Source: Arabidopsis thaliana
Lineage: Eukaryota > Streptophyta > Magnoliopsida > Brassicales > Brassicaceae
DNA length: 64,000 bases
Direction of reading: 5' to 3'
NCBI RefSeq assembly: GCF_000001735.4
Contig: NC_003074.8
Span: 21,087,261-21,151,260, forward strand
Below are positions 23,969 through 36,913 of this stretch, piece by piece (within the stretch, counting starts at the first letter, position 1; each line of letters begins with the position of its first letter). Below the pieces are notes generated by a model, which was not told the origin of the DNA, made no database searches, and saw nothing but the letters and a program-made list of their open reading frames with translations. The position numbers and the translations under genes were made by a program.

Positions 23969-24678
23969 TCTACCAGCTATGATACTTCTTTTTTCGGTTT
24001 CTGATTTAGATTTTTGTAGATTTTCTTAGGAATGCTTCTACTGGTACAGTACATGGTTTCAGTAGGGAATGCAGAGAGGGGAATATGATGATGATGTTGT
24101 ATGTGGGGATAATGTTTATAAGTACATCAGTAAATCTTACATGGTTAATAACCCAGTTCCCAGTTTTGTTTCACTCTTTACTTTTGCTTTAAAGACACTC
24201 CAACTTGACTATCTGAAAATGGTATGAAGGATCTGTAGATGTCACTCTATTTGCCAACTGTTGTTTTCAATTCAATTCACAATGTTACTTTATCATGTAT
24301 ACCTACCTGTCCTAGCGAACAAAAAGGTATAAATCTGGTAAATTCAGGTGCTGATGTGTCATGGTTTGTTCCATGTTCTTGTTTCTTACCTAACCTCAGG
24401 ACAAGTTGCTCACTGTGTCCTCTCCCTGCTCCACAGATCAAGAATCTTGATAAGAGTTGTATTTCACTTTGAAGAAAGATCCGTACTACTTATGTTGTTG
24501 GCTTTGAAGCCGATAATACAGAATTTAACCCCAAACAAGTAACATAACAAATCTAACAATAATGAATTTATTGCTTGATGTGTTTTCAAACACCAAATTA
24601 TGTTTTATGGTTTGTTACATAGATCCTTATTTCAAGAACCTATGAAACTACAAAAGCTGAGACAAGAACAAACCAAAA
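23969..24678. other. ARR9 / CBL convergent 3' flanks
   Basis: Convergent interval expected to hold both 3' UTRs. Small open frames here (for example around 24239-24542) have no recognisable protein character and no neighbours in frame, so I do not call a gene. Confidence 0.6.
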
Positions 24679-27261
24679 CTAGAGAGGGAAGGTTTTGAAG
24701 GCAATGTCAAGATCAGATATCAAATCATCAACATCTTCAATTCCTGCAGATATACGGACAAGATCTTCCGTCAAACCTCTGGCCTCACGAACTTCTGCAG
24801 GTATGCTTGCATGTGACATGAAGCATGGCATGCTTATCAGTGACTTAACACTCCCTGTTGTCAAAGAGAAAAAGTGGAAGAGATCAAAATCCAAAATAAT
24901 CCCAAAGCTTATTAAAGCTTCTCCAGAAGAAACACAATATAAGTACTCTTTGAGCCTCACCAAAACTGACAGCTATGCTGAAGTATTTGGTGGTTTCTAC
25001 GAGATGCTTTGAAAGCGCAACTGATCCAGTTATAAAGCTAAAAACTGATCCTGCACCCTTCGCCTGCATATATGAAAACAGTTATATCTTAGATAGAGAA
25101 CTTAATCTATTTTCTTCTTATTTTTCGTAGATCAGTTTATGCTTTTTAGTACCTGAGAGAAGTGGAGATGGTGACCAGGATGATCTGGTAGACCAGCATA
25201 GTACACTTTCTTTACTCTTGGATGAGAAGACAAGTACATTGCAATTTTCCGTGCGTTTTCCTGAAGATTTTTGCCATCTATTGTAAGTAATGAAACCAAC
25301 CAATAAAAGAAAAGAAAAGAGAACAACATTTCAAGGTAATTAGGGGGTTCAAGTCAAGACCTGTTGCTTTTCTATCCGTAAAGCCATTGTCTTGATTCCT
25401 CGAAGGCAAAGCCAACAGTCGAAAGGAGCTAATCCAGAACCTTCTGAGTTTTGGAGGAAATACACCTCCTTTGCCAATCTGGAAAGTTTAACACTATTAT
25501 AAGAAAAGCAGATATTTCAAAGAAATGTCTCAGATAGAAAAGAGTAGAGGCAACATACTTTTCGCCTTTTACAGCAAGCACACCTGCCATCACGTCACTG
25601 TGTCCGGCTATAAACTTAGTAGCCGAGTGCATCACGATGTCTAAAAAGCCAGACAAGTTGAAATATGAGTATTAAGAAGCAAATTTGAGAACAGAAAAAC
25701 GAAAATTTTAGCCAATAGAAAGCAAGTCTGAGTTGTTTTACACACCAGCTCCAAGTTCTAATGGCCGAGAGAGCACTGGTGACATAATACTGTTGTCCAC
25801 CAACACAAGAGCACCTTGAGCATGAGCCATCTCAGATATTTTCTACAAAGACAGAAAACCATCAAACCAATTAAACATTACAGCAGAATAAGTCGATTTC
25901 GGCCATGTGGTATCTGGCTCCAAACTTTGTAGAAACAGAGTATTTACTCGTATATCAGAAATTTGTTGTCTTGGGTTTGTTGGAGACTCAAGCCACACAA
26001 GCTTTGTTTGGGGACCAATTGCAGCAGCAACCTCGTCTAACTTAGTTGTGTTTACTCGTCTACAAGATTTTTAATGGTATCATTAAGTTATCTTAGTTGT
26101 AAGAATAACTAGTTATATAATTCAGAATCAAAGGTAGCAATACTAACTTTACCACAACGCCAGATCTTGGAACAACTTGGGATAGTAATCTGTCAGAGCC
26201 ACCATATACATCATCTCCAGCAACAATTTCTTCGCCTATAGAAACAAAATCAAATGTACTACAATGAAACCAAGTCTATGCTACCGATCTAATACACTGA
26301 AAGACATTACAATCCAGGAGAAGTCAGTATCGGAAATTACCATTTTTGATAAGATGTGTAACAGCACTAAGAGCAGCCATTCCGCTAGTAAAGCAAAATG
26401 CTCTATCTGCCTTGTCAAGCTTCGCAAGGAGGCTAACAAACGAATACAACTTCTATAAGTAATGTTGAACAAACACACATACAAATATAGCTAAATAACC
26501 TAGGAATCGAGAAGATGCTAAGAAACAATTACCTTTCCAATGCATCCCGTGTAGGATTGCCACTTCTTGTATAATCATAAGGTCCATTTTCAATAGCAGA
26601 AGGCTACAATAAGCAAAGAAACTAGTATCAAGTGACAAAATCTTCTCGTAGTAAACGAAGTTGTTCGCTTTATGGCTGAATACCTGCTTAAAAGTAGCAG
26701 TTTGGTAAAGCGGAGTGCTCATTGCATCAAAGGGATCAAATTTATTATCCAAGTTCACCAATAATGTAGAGACGCTAGCTTCTTCTTTGATATTCATAGC
26801 TGCAAAAACATTGAAACACCATCAATCAATAAAAAAGACGCTAACTTTATGATTATCATCAATATGATCCAATAAAAAGAAGTTATTTAAGCTTAACGAA
26901 CTATTTAAGCTATCAGTGGTATTGTTAACGGTAGAATGAGTTTGACCATCGACACTTTTCTCCATCACGCAATTCAGCTTGAAAGAGTTCCGATTTGAGA
27001 TCTGCTTCTTCTCCCAAGTTGGAACCTTGGAAATGGAAACACTGGTCGGAGAGTTCTTACTGATCAAACCCTTCAGAGAAACACCCAGAGACGAAAATGA
27101 TTAGATATCACTTAAATTGGTAGAGCCAGACCAAAAGCAAAAGAAAAGGGATTAACTTTATCTGAGGTCGATAAATTATATTAAAATAAAAAGCTTACTC
27201 GGTCGGAGAGATCAGCGAAGGAAGGTACGAAGGAGGAGTGAAGTGACAGAGAAGATGTCAT
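24679..27261 (-). CDS. CBL: Cystathionine beta-lyase, plastid
   Basis: Multi-exon minus-strand gene. The chosen start [20 protein letters not shown] (ATG 27259-27261) and the end [11 protein letters not shown] match Arabidopsis CBL, 464 residues. A Ser-rich N-terminal transit peptide precedes the PLP fold-type I Cys/Met-metabolism domain: [25 protein letters not shown] region, CFTSGMAAL region, VDNSIMSPV region, and the PLP lysine in the block [19 protein letters not shown]. Reaction: L-cystathionine to homocysteine, pyruvate and ammonia, the second step of methionine synthesis from cysteine, in the chloroplast. An in-frame ATG 36 codons upstream (27367-27369) could give a longer N-terminus. 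A G-box CACGTG lies at 27492-27497. Confidence 0.95.
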
Positions 27262-27817
27262 TTTGGTAGATGAAAGAGAACTAAATTGCTTTTTCTCCGG
27301 CGTCGATTTCTCGTCTGAGATATTAGCCGACGAGATAATAACGGCGACGGAGACAGTTCTCGTGCTCAAGTGAGAGTAGAGACGACTGAAGAGAAACCGA
27401 AGGTCTCTCGGCTTTAAGTCTCGGTTTTGGTTTCTTTCGGTTTATTTAGATACGATAAGACAAAACCGAAATAAATCTGGTCTGGTTATAACACGTGGAG
27501 GAAAGTAGGTGTACACCTACTCTTAGTCTTAACTCTTAAGTACCCATGAGGCCACTAATATATTCGTCAGTGAAACTGACAAGAAAAAGGAAATTTGATA
27601 CAAAACTAATTCAGATCTTATATATTTTGGCTACAAATTGTCATAACTAAACCGGCTAGGACATTAGACATAAATATTGTCGATTCTTCAATATCTAAGC
27701 ATAATAGGGAGAAACAAAAGCGGTGACCAAAACAGACGTAAATTATAAGATAGCTCTCGAGATGTTGAGCAACTTGAACAGACATTCGCTCTCTCTCTGC
27801 ATCTACACAATGGTTCT
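27262..27817. promoter_or_regulatory. CBL promoter / CAP-D2 3' flank
   Basis: Contains a G-box CACGTG at 27492-27497 and, 7 bp further, the perfect 18-bp palindrome AGTAGGTGTACACCTACT at 27504-27521. The right part should be the CAP-D2 3' UTR. The interval to the CBL start also encodes the possible 36-codon N-terminal extension. Confidence 0.55.
27504..27521. repeat. 18-bp perfect palindrome
   Basis: AGTAGGTGTACACCTACT is identical to its reverse complement. It lies 243 bp upstream of the CBL ATG and 7 bp past a G-box. It contains two CACCTAC half-sites in opposite orientation; ACCTA(C/A)C-like half-sites resemble AC elements bound by R2R3-MYB factors, which is only a suggestion. Confidence 0.85.
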
Positions 27818-30800
27818 TTAACTTCTACTTCCTGACCTCAGGTTTCTCCTGATGCTGCTCGATGACTCTGTACTCTTGCTTTCTGATTCGCCTTCTTCCC
27901 CTGAAAACCTCACAACTTTACTTAACGGTATATAACAATTTCTAAAATGTAGCTTAAGTTGTGTGAGATTTTTGAAATACATATTGAAGTTTTCACATAC
28001 CGCCACTAGTCTTTTGGTTTAAGGAACGAGGATTGGTCGTACCACATTGTGCAGAATCTGGCTCTTCCTCCGAGTCAGATGGCTCTTCCTCTGAGTCAGA
28101 TTGCTCTTCCTCGGACTCAGTTTCAATCAAATTATCGCCACTAGTCTTTCGGTTTAAGGAACGAGGATTGGTCGTACCACATTGTGCAGAATCTGGCTCC
28201 GAGTCAGATTGCTCTTCCTCGGGCTCAGTTTCAATCAAATTATCGCCACTAGTCTTTTGGTTTAAATAACGAGGAATGGCCGTACCACATTGTGCAGAAT
28301 CTGGCTCTTCCTCCGAGTCAGATGGCTCTTCCTCTGACTCAGTTTCAACTAAATTATCGCCTGATTCTTCCATTGATGGATCCACAATTTCACTATCTGA
28401 AACACCTGAGAATACAAAAAACAGTCCATTTTGAAAAGCTTGCCGTTAACTGGCATTTGACTATCGTAAGTCTGGTACAGTGAACTTTGCTTTAGCCAAG
28501 AGTCAAAAAATTACTAACCTTCACCTTCATCATATTCTTCTACAGGTTCTTCTTTCACTTTGCTGAGGACAGCAAGGGATTCCATGGTCTTGGTTTTCTC
28601 TCTATGAACCTCGGCATTTCTTGCGGTTTCTTCTTGTTCTTTCTTCTCCATGTGGAACTTGTTGATCTTCTCTTCAAACTCTTCGATACACGCTTTCAGT
28701 TCTGGCTTCGCAAACTTCTTTCCCTGTTCAGATTCACAACCAGATGTCAAACTAACATATAGCATTAAAAATGACTAGGGTGACGAAAACCAGAGAAACC
28801 AGACCTTATTGATTATGCTTCTAAAGTTCTCGGTCACCAAATCCTCTGCTAAAGCGTGCTCGTAAGACTTGAATGACTCAATAAGCTTTTTGATTCCCTT
28901 TTCTGTGAATGTCAGCAGCGAAAGAGAATACGAAATGTATTCCCACTGTTTTCCATCTGCAAGTTTAGGTGTAGATGTCAAAGGGATATACTTCTTATTA
29001 AACCCAAAACAGGTGTAAGGATATATCATCAATACAAGCATACCTGTGACTCCGCTAAACCTATTGCAAAGCTTCTCAACTAGAGCCTCCATCTGTTTGT
29101 CCTGGAGATTGATGAGGATGCAGATGAGTGATTAGATAAGAATAAATACAGGTCATACTAACTTCAATATTGAAAAGCTGTATACCTTTTTGATGGAGCC
29201 GATCAAGAATTGCATGACATTACAGAATGACTCCCTCTCTAAATTCCGGTTGGATAACTGCCCAAGTATATCAGGAAGTAGATTGTATATGGGATTCGAT
29301 CCTGGATTTGTTTGGCAGAAAATAAACTTAAGTGTTAAATTTGATTCAAAGGTGGAAGTTGCTATGTCATGTAAAGCAGCTATTGCAACTGACCTTTCTT
29401 AGACAGTTCATGGAAAAATAGTTTTGCGAGACTAGAGATCCTCTCCACATCATCTTCTATACATATAGCCATTTCATATATATAACCTTTCACCTGAAAT
29501 CAGGATTCACAAAATGAAACCTCCAACTATAATTGCAGATATTTAAAGAGAGCAAGGAGAGAGGTAAGGAGTCCAACCTTCATCATATCATTCAATATAA
29601 GATGTGAGAGGACCAGGACAGCATTTTTCCTGACAGAAACTGAAGCATCCCGTAACCTGGCATACATATTTTCTGTCCAAGGTTCTAAAAGATTTGGAAA
29701 ACGAACAGCCAAGTCTCCAAGGGAAAGGGTGCAATTCGATCGTACAACTTCAGACGGTGCATTTTCAACAACTGTGAAGAGAAGCTGAAGATTGGATTCG
29801 CTGGCATACATTGAGTTTAATGCATCAATTTAACTATAAATTCAGTTTTGTAAAGGATAAATAGACTATATGATAATGATTTAATCTCACCAGAAACTTG
29901 CATCAATAATCATAAACCTGCATAATGCAAGCATTGCGGAAGCTTGTAGTTCAGGATGCTGTACGAATGAAAAGACAAGTTTCATTTTATCATGTATATC
30001 CAAAATAAATGTGAGAGCAAAAGAAGGCTTTTAACTTCATCACACGCCATGAAACAGAATGAATGAATAGAAAACTAACTACCTTTTGCAGCAGAGAAAA
30101 ATTTCTGCAAAGCTTAGAGAGAAAAGTTGCACACTCCCCAATCAGATTCTTCTCAACAGAACCCCCAGAAACAATTTCCCTCTCTGCTCTTTCAGCGAGT
30201 GTATCAAGCAGTGCATCATCAGAGGCAGCAAGTCCTAGCTCAGCATTTATGCCATTGTTCTACAAAACAAAGAAAACTTTGCATTATTCAGCAAAAATAA
30301 CCCTTTAGGGTTGTAAAATTTGTGCCACCAGCTGCGCTCTACGAAATTGGTCTGTACCTCTTGGGTGGCCTCAAGGTTTTCTTCTGTGTTCTGACTTTCA
30401 GCAGCCGGTTTGTCCTTTTTAGTCTTCTGTCTCCGGATCTTCTGGATACAGGATTCTATATACACCAACTGGTTCATGGCAATGTGACTGACAGCGAACA
30501 AAAATCTACTGAGTTTAGCCACTTGAACTGGAGTCAAAATATCAACTTTATTATTTTCGGTATCAGTCTGTGCTTCCTCTTGTTCAACTACGTCAAACAC
30601 AGTGCTCAGGGACTTTTTAATAATAGTAGAAGCCAATGTTTCTGGAGTTGGGTGGATCATGTATATGGCACTTATGGCTTTATCAGCAGTTGCATAATAT
30701 ATATTTTCTGGAAGCCAGTTCCCAGTGATCAAGCTTTCAAGAATACCAAACAATCGGCTGCCACTGCTGAGCAATAACTTTTTCCTATCTTCCTCGGAGA

Positions 30801-33791
30801 ACCGCTGAATAACAGTACATGCAGTTCTGGCAAGTAGAGGTTCCACTTTTGCCCAACGGCCAAACCCAATATCAATAATATCCTGTATGTGTGATCCAAG
30901 AATCCTAGGGGACGACTTTGCAGCCATGCAAAGGATAGATAGAGCCCCACGACTTTGCTCAGCAGTTGTCCCATTGATGTTAAAGCAAAAGAAGTCCCAT
31001 AGAGCTGATGTCTACAAACAGAAAAATGATAGAAGCACTTATTAGCCTCTAGCAGGTGAAAATCCTTTTCGCTCGAGAAATTTAATCAATAATCAAACGC
31101 TCATTATTTTTAGTTGTTCTTGACTGTGCATAAGCAGACTACACGTATCAAGTGACCATAATTCATAGCATACTCATACGCTGGAGTCACAGAAGGAACC
31201 TACCGTGCTGCTAGATATTTCACCTTTTGACACTAAAGCATTAACAATAAACTCTAGTGCTGCCTGATCTCCTATATTCGAATCTATGGCAAGGTTCAAC
31301 AGCTGTTTCGCCGTGTCAACTGGATTTTTCCTTATGTAGATTGAGATGAAGGCATTCTCTACTGCCTCATAGATAGACTTATCCTGAGAAAAGGCCTGCA
31401 AAGACAACAATAAACAAGGTTTTTAGCACAATGTATTAAGAGGATGCTAACTGAAAAATGTCAGAAGAATGTATTCTTATGAGTTTGATACATGATAAGC
31501 GACCATACCAGAGGCAGAATTTTACGGAGACAAGCTTCTGCACCGTCAATTTGGAACTGCTTACACCTCATCAGCAAAAGAATAGCATTCTCAACATCAG
31601 TGGCAGAAGATGAAGCCATTAATTGAACGAGGATTGGCATACTGGCTGACATGCACTTCGAGAACCTCAATCCAGCCTCTAGGGAAGCAATCAAAGCCTT
31701 GGTTTGCTCAACGTTACCAATATCTGGAACAGAAACATCCTTCTCACTGATTTCTTCTCCATTCTCTGGCTGACAGCTATCAGATAGACTATCTTGATGA
31801 ATCTTAGTTGTAGTTTCAAGATGCAAGTCATCGATTTCACCATCTCCATTACAGGATTCACCATCTGAAGTTGACTCTTTTGATGCATGCTCAGTAGGTT
31901 CAAGTTCGTTCAGTTTTCTTTTATACTGCTCCAGGGTTGCTTCAAATGAAGCTATCCGCAGCTGTGGACCAAAGGGGTTATGTTGCAACATCATGATCAG
32001 TAAATTCAATGCGGATTTTCTAACAATTGCACTCTTATCTTCCAGTCTTCCAGCAGATAGTGATGCAACTTCATTCCATAGGCCAATTGAAACAGAATGC
32101 TCTTCACAGAGTTCAGCCCACACTTGAAGAACACGGCTCCTTGTATAGGCTGAAACATCTCTACAGCGTTCGAGCAAAATTTCCAACATAGCTTGCTTAG
32201 TTCGCAGACGAAGGGACTTGGAACTCATATCTCCCTCGACATCATTAAATGCTTTTGCAACTAATTTCCCAAGAACACCAACTAGTGCGTTTCTTATCTT
32301 GTATGATTCACCACCAAAATGAGGGACCAGAACTCCAACATTTGTCGACATTAATTTTGGCAAACGATCAGCAAGCTCGACCAGGAAACGTCCCACATTA
32401 TCAGCCCCAGCAGTATCTTTAACGTAGGCCTTTGGGTCAGTCCTCCCAATATCTCTAATGATTGTCACTGCCAACGTACCATCTGAATACTTGCTTTCAG
32501 CTCTAGCAACTGCATCAGCAATGTGTACAACAGCAAAATCATACTTGTGTATCAAGTGCATGATTGAGGCACATGACTGCACAATGTAGTGGTATTTTGT
32601 AGCAGATGCTCCGATGATTCGGCACAGTGCATCTTTTGTCTCGGCATCTTTTAAGATTGTGGCATTTTCAAAAAGAGTGAACGAGTTTCTACAAGGAAAT
32701 GATATGAAAATGTTGTGAGAATGTATCTATAGCATGGACTATGAAAGAAACAAGATTCATTAGGTCACGGAAATTACTTGACAATGAAAGACAGGTAGTT
32801 TTCGTCTAGGTCTGATGATCCAAAGAGCAAGGATAGGTTGATTTCAAGAGAATTTGCGATCAAATTGAGCATCCTACCCCTCTGAGGTTCCCAGTTCCAT
32901 GACTGGATGATTTGCTTTTTCCTCCCTCGTGCTGCAACCTGTTCATCCACAACATCACTACCGTAAATTCGACAACAAGAGATGAATTTTATTCTGTATT
33001 ATCAGCTGGAAAAAGAGAGAACACCTTTGTAGTCTCGACTGAGCTGATGTGTGATTCCTCATTCATAACAACAGTGAGGAGAAAGAAAGTGTATATCTTC
33101 AAGGCATTGCGATGTGATGTGATCCTATCAATGATTGGAACATCATCCTCCTGATCTTGGACAGACCGGGATATCGAATCGACATTGGGAAGAAGAACGC
33201 TTAGATTGGACCGAAGGCTTTCTACAAGATTACACTTGCAAGATGGAGGAAGACTAAAGAAGCTCCTGACCAAAGAGTAGACACGATCAAATACATCTTG
33301 ATCCTCGACACAAAAGAGTTCTCTATCAGAAAGGTCAAAGGATACACCTGTTCCACGAGACGAAAGTAAACAAAATGCCTCACATATCAATCACAAGAGT
33401 CATAGAAGAAATTTGACTCCAGAAACGCACTAAATGAAATTTCTCTCGACTTAAATTTAATCAATTTCATATTGTTCAGCTTCGCTTGTAGACACGAATT
33501 CCCACTAAACCTACCTGACGACTCAGGTGACTAAGGACACTATCAACATACATAATGCAATTTTCCTCCCAAATTGGGATTGCAAAGCAAATCTAAACCC
33601 TCTCGCAATTGCATCTCAGATACGCTCATACAGTGGAGAGACAAAGACAATTTACCTTTGACGAATTCTTCCAGATCGGAAGGGCGAAGAGAGGTTACAT
33701 CGACGGGATTCTGAGCGAACAAACGGTGATTATCCTCCGGATCTTCTTCTAGGGCTCGTAGAATTTGAGGGAATACAAAGGGAGGAGCCAT
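27818..33791 (-). CDS. CAP-D2: Condensin subunit CAP-D2
   Basis: Large multi-exon gene starting MAPPFVFPQILRALEEDPED (ATG 33789-33791), stop at 27818-27820. The reading fragments form an alpha-helical HEAT-repeat protein of condensin I subunit 1 (CAP-D2/Ycs4/Cnd1) size: the Cnd1 N-terminal part, a long central exon (about 31500-32580) with YTRSRVLQVWAELCEEHS and VRKSALNLLIMMLQHNPFGP, and the C-terminal HEAT block MYARLRDASVSVRKNAVLVL with LILNDMMKV (about 29580-29660). The end is an acidic Ser/Glu tail with three tandem repeats (28001-28357), then RSGSRS. Known role: chromosome compaction and sister separation in mitosis and meiosis, with SMC2/SMC4, in the nucleus. E2F-like and MSA-core motifs sit just upstream. 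Confidence 0.93.
28001..28357 (-). repeat. In-frame tandem repeat in CAP-D2 tail, 36-45 codons
   Basis: The boundary sequence CGCCACTAGTCTTT(C/T)GGTTTAA recurs at 28001, 28136 and 28244, with a truncated start at 28358. Periods are 135, 108 and 114 bp, that is 45, 36 and 38 codons, so every unit keeps the frame. Each encodes SGDNL(I/V)ETE, an acidic EEEQSDSEE stretch, DSAQCGT and an RSLN(Q/R)KT end. Units differ by gain or loss of the short acidic EEPSDSE block. Confidence 0.93.
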
Positions 33792-34182
33792 TTTTTCTAG
33801 AGAGAGAGAGAGACGTTGCTCAGAGGAGAGAGAGAGAAAGAAGAATCTACCTTTTGGGGAATTTCAATTTCAAAATGAAATCGAAAAAGGCAACGGAGCG
33901 GGAATCCATGGATCATCCTATCGGGTCGGGTTCCGGATACAAAACCGGGTCGGATCCTAATTATTTTATCTTCATGTGGGCCCTCGAATTTAATTATGAG
34001 TCTCCGTCGGCTGGTGAATAAATACGACGAAGACGTGGCCGAATCTAAATGGTTGGAAGATCCTTGAACCTACCGAATCATCTTTGATTTTTTTTTCCCC
34101 AAGCTTTTGGCCACTCTAATGGCTTCGCCGGCCAATCATTTGATCTGACGAAAGAGAGAGAAAGAAGCAGAAAAGCTTTGAG
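33792..34182. promoter_or_regulatory. Bidirectional promoter, CAP-D2 / 48-codon gene
   Basis: A 391-bp head-to-head interval. On the CAP-D2 side it carries a GA-rich tract (about 33800-33840) and, at 33892-33905, AACGG followed by GCGGGAAT. AACGG is the core of the MSA element of G2/M genes and ATTCCCGC differs by one base from the E2F consensus TTTCCCGC. Both would suit a condensin gene; individually they are weak matches. Confidence 0.5.
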
Positions 34183-34329
34183 ATGGCGATGCCGCTGGGC
34201 ATGGCGATGTATCTGATGAGAATGGTTTGGTTTTCTCTGAGTGGTTGGGTTTTCACTTGCGTGGCTATCGCTGATGAGATCGCTGGTTCTCTGAGAAACG
34301 GAGATATTGGTCCTTTCCACGTCGGATGA
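34183..34329 (+). CDS. Small 48-residue predicted membrane protein
   Basis: An ATG at 34183 opens 48 codons and TGA at 34327-34329. The product begins MAMPLGMAMYLMRMVWFSLS, continues with a hydrophobic segment (about residues 8-30, GWVFTCVAIADEIAG) and ends NGDIGPFHVG. One membrane helix is likely. Four Met codons lie in the first twelve, so the exact start is open. It begins 391 bp from CAP-D2 on the opposite strand, and the open frame has protein-like codon use in a region otherwise AT-rich. I recall a small transmembrane protein annotated here in Arabidopsis (At3g57062), with no assigned function. A possible non-coding downstream exon lies at about 35040-35094. Confidence 0.65.
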   Translation: MAMPLGMAMYLMRMVWFSLSGWVFTCVAIADEIAGSLRNGDIGPFHVG

Positions 34330-36913
34330 TTGAATTCGAGATCCTTAGCTCTCCTTCTGTGCGTATATGTTCTTCTCTTCCCCAAATTTTACGTTTTTTT
34401 TTGTTTTGCTCTGTTGTTTTAGATTAGAGTCGCTTCAAATTTCCCTACAAACTCTGAAATTGATAATAGTTTGAGTTTATAGAGGATAAAGATAGATCAT
34501 TTTGGTCGAAAAGGGAACAATTTTTGGTGGAAGTGATTGATATATGTCTCAGTCACTCAGTGTGTGTATGTGTAACTAAAGTTCGGCTTCGTATATGAAA
34601 CTATACATATCTTATGGATTCGCATGGATGTTGTTATGTTAATGATGCTTGTTAATGGCCCATGAACAAAAATCGAGATTTCTCAACTCCAATTTGGTTG
34701 TATTTGTTCTGATCAGCAACTCTGGGATGCATATAATGCTCGTTTCCTTTTGCTCAGCTGCTTGAGTTTATCTCTCATAGTAGCTGGTTTTTGTGTCGAT
34801 ACAAGTATCCTCAGGATCATTCACATGCTCAGATAATTTATCTCCTCTCTACATAAGTACATCAGCATTGATGATATGATCCATATGCTTAAGTGATTGT
34901 CTGGAAAACAGTTCATAGGTGATAATACCTTCTTAGCTTCAGTACCAAAACATTCCTGGAAGCATGTTTTATAATCCTGAAGATTACCTTTTGTTTTAGT
35001 TTTTCTCCTTAGCTTACTAGTCATTGTTTTGCATTCAGGCCTTTCTGAATTCAGGAAGGGCTTTTACAGCAGTAAATGCGCAGAGTACACAAGTAAGGTT
35101 CTATCATATCTTCTGTTGGTACGCTGGCAAGGTTCTTAACTATGAAACATTTTGACAGACAGAGAGAGGTAGAGAGAGAGCAGAGCAGCAGTATATGTGT
35201 ATAGTATATAGTTTGTAGAATTCCAGAACATATGTGACCTCATACTTGTGAAAAAATGTTGCTGAAACAATTGAGTTTCTATCAATTTCAAGAAATCTTT
35301 TTTAGCCTCTTCTGCTTGGAAGATCACACAAGAGAAAATGATTTTTCCCTTTGAATTTACTTTGTATATATTTAGCTCATTGGCGTCAAAGAAATCTATT
35401 ACATTCAAATATTCAATGAAGAACCAAACATTTTTATCTGTCAAGATCCACCTCTAAAACTATTGAGCTTTCCTCTTATATTAGCTTTTTGTCTTATGCA
35501 TATCTTCCTTATATCATATTTAGTCTTTGTAGTGTTAGGTTCTGAATTTCGAATCTTTCCTCTTCCCTTATTGAAAAGAGTAAAAGACAAAGAACAAAGT
35601 ACCAAAAATAATAAAGAATCTTCAAGGAGTTTTTGCCTTGTGCAATTCAACTTCTTCCCATGTTGTTTATGTGTAGTCCAATTAGTGTTATTTTTAATTA
35701 AGATGTGGTCCAATTAGCTGTTCTTTTTCTAAACCGTATAACATAATAATACGTGATTCAAATACATTAACATAATGCAAAAATGTAACAGCAAATTCAT
35801 TAAAAACAAAAAATGTAACAGCAAAGCACCATACTTTCTCTCGTGGGGATTAGAATATACAGCTTTCATTACAAAGACTAGTCAACTAAATCGTACCAGC
35901 TAACTGCAAAACATCATCTTAGGAAATAGAAAAAGGTATGTGTAGATCAATCAAAATGAATAAAATGTTTGATTATGAATAAAAATGAATAAGGAAGAGT
36001 TCAATGAGATGATGATATTAAATTATGGTAGAAGAAAAGTTAATAACAGGTCAGATATAGAAACTTTCCGTAAAGTCAAGGATTTAAATTATTCACGTGA
36101 ATACTCTGTCTAGGTCCTATCTTGAAATTTATCATTCAAACCTTTAATATTATCTATATGTTTTTACTTTAAAATTAAATTTTAATATATGTAGATATAA
36201 AAATTAATATTTTTAATTTATATATTCTTAATATTTATATCTAGATAGAGTCATATCAAAACATTTTGTTTGAATGCAAATTTCAAAAGATAAATTTTGG
36301 AATAAACATTTTCAAAGACGTAAATTAAAAAAGCAATTTAGAAATAAAGCATTGCAAAAATAAATTCAACTAAAATTTAGATGTAGATGTATATTGTGAA
36401 CCCCCAAAATTAATTATAAAATCTTTTGGAACTGACATGTCAATATTTGTTTGATTGATCAACCTTTTTTCTCCTCCAATCTTCGTTTAGTTCTAATAAA
36501 AATATCATAAAGAATTAAAGATTGCAGTTATGAAGATAATGACATTTTTCTTTAATATTTTATTTTTCTTCATTATTTTAAAAACGTTTGGCTCAATTTA
36601 TAGACAGTGAAGGAAAGTTCTTGGAATTTGGTTCTTCTTCTATACATAAGCTTTGGTTACACAATCAAAATCAAATCGAGAACTGTTGTTGTGTCCGAAA
36701 ATCAACATCAACATCGTTTCTTTCTTCTGCCATTAAATTTCACCATCTTCCACCTTCAACTGCCCTAGACAGCTATTCTCCACCTTTCTCTTTTCTCTCT
36801 CTGTTCTCTATCATTCCCAGAGATAACCAAACAATCTCAGAAGAAACCAGAAAGAGCAAAGAAACTAAAAACTATTATTCATTAAAGTCAGTGTTTTTAA
36901 ATTCGATTTCGTA
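34330..36913. other. Interval before glutaredoxin gene
   Basis: The first part may be a long, possibly spliced 3' UTR of the small gene (a candidate non-coding exon after the acceptor TTGCATTCAG at about 35039, ending AAG/GTAAGG-like at about 35094). The middle (35100-36580) is AT-rich without coding signal. A G-box CACGTG lies at 36094-36099. The end, from about 36650, is Ser/Pro-type CT-rich leader sequence of the glutaredoxin-like gene. Confidence 0.5.

Noticed and set aside
24239-24542. Plus-strand frames in the ARR9-CBL gap
   Set aside because: Low-complexity, no homologous features, located in convergent 3' flanks.
30322-30777. 151-codon plus-strand frame inside CAP-D2
   Set aside because: Antisense shadow of a CAP-D2 exon; no splice or start support.
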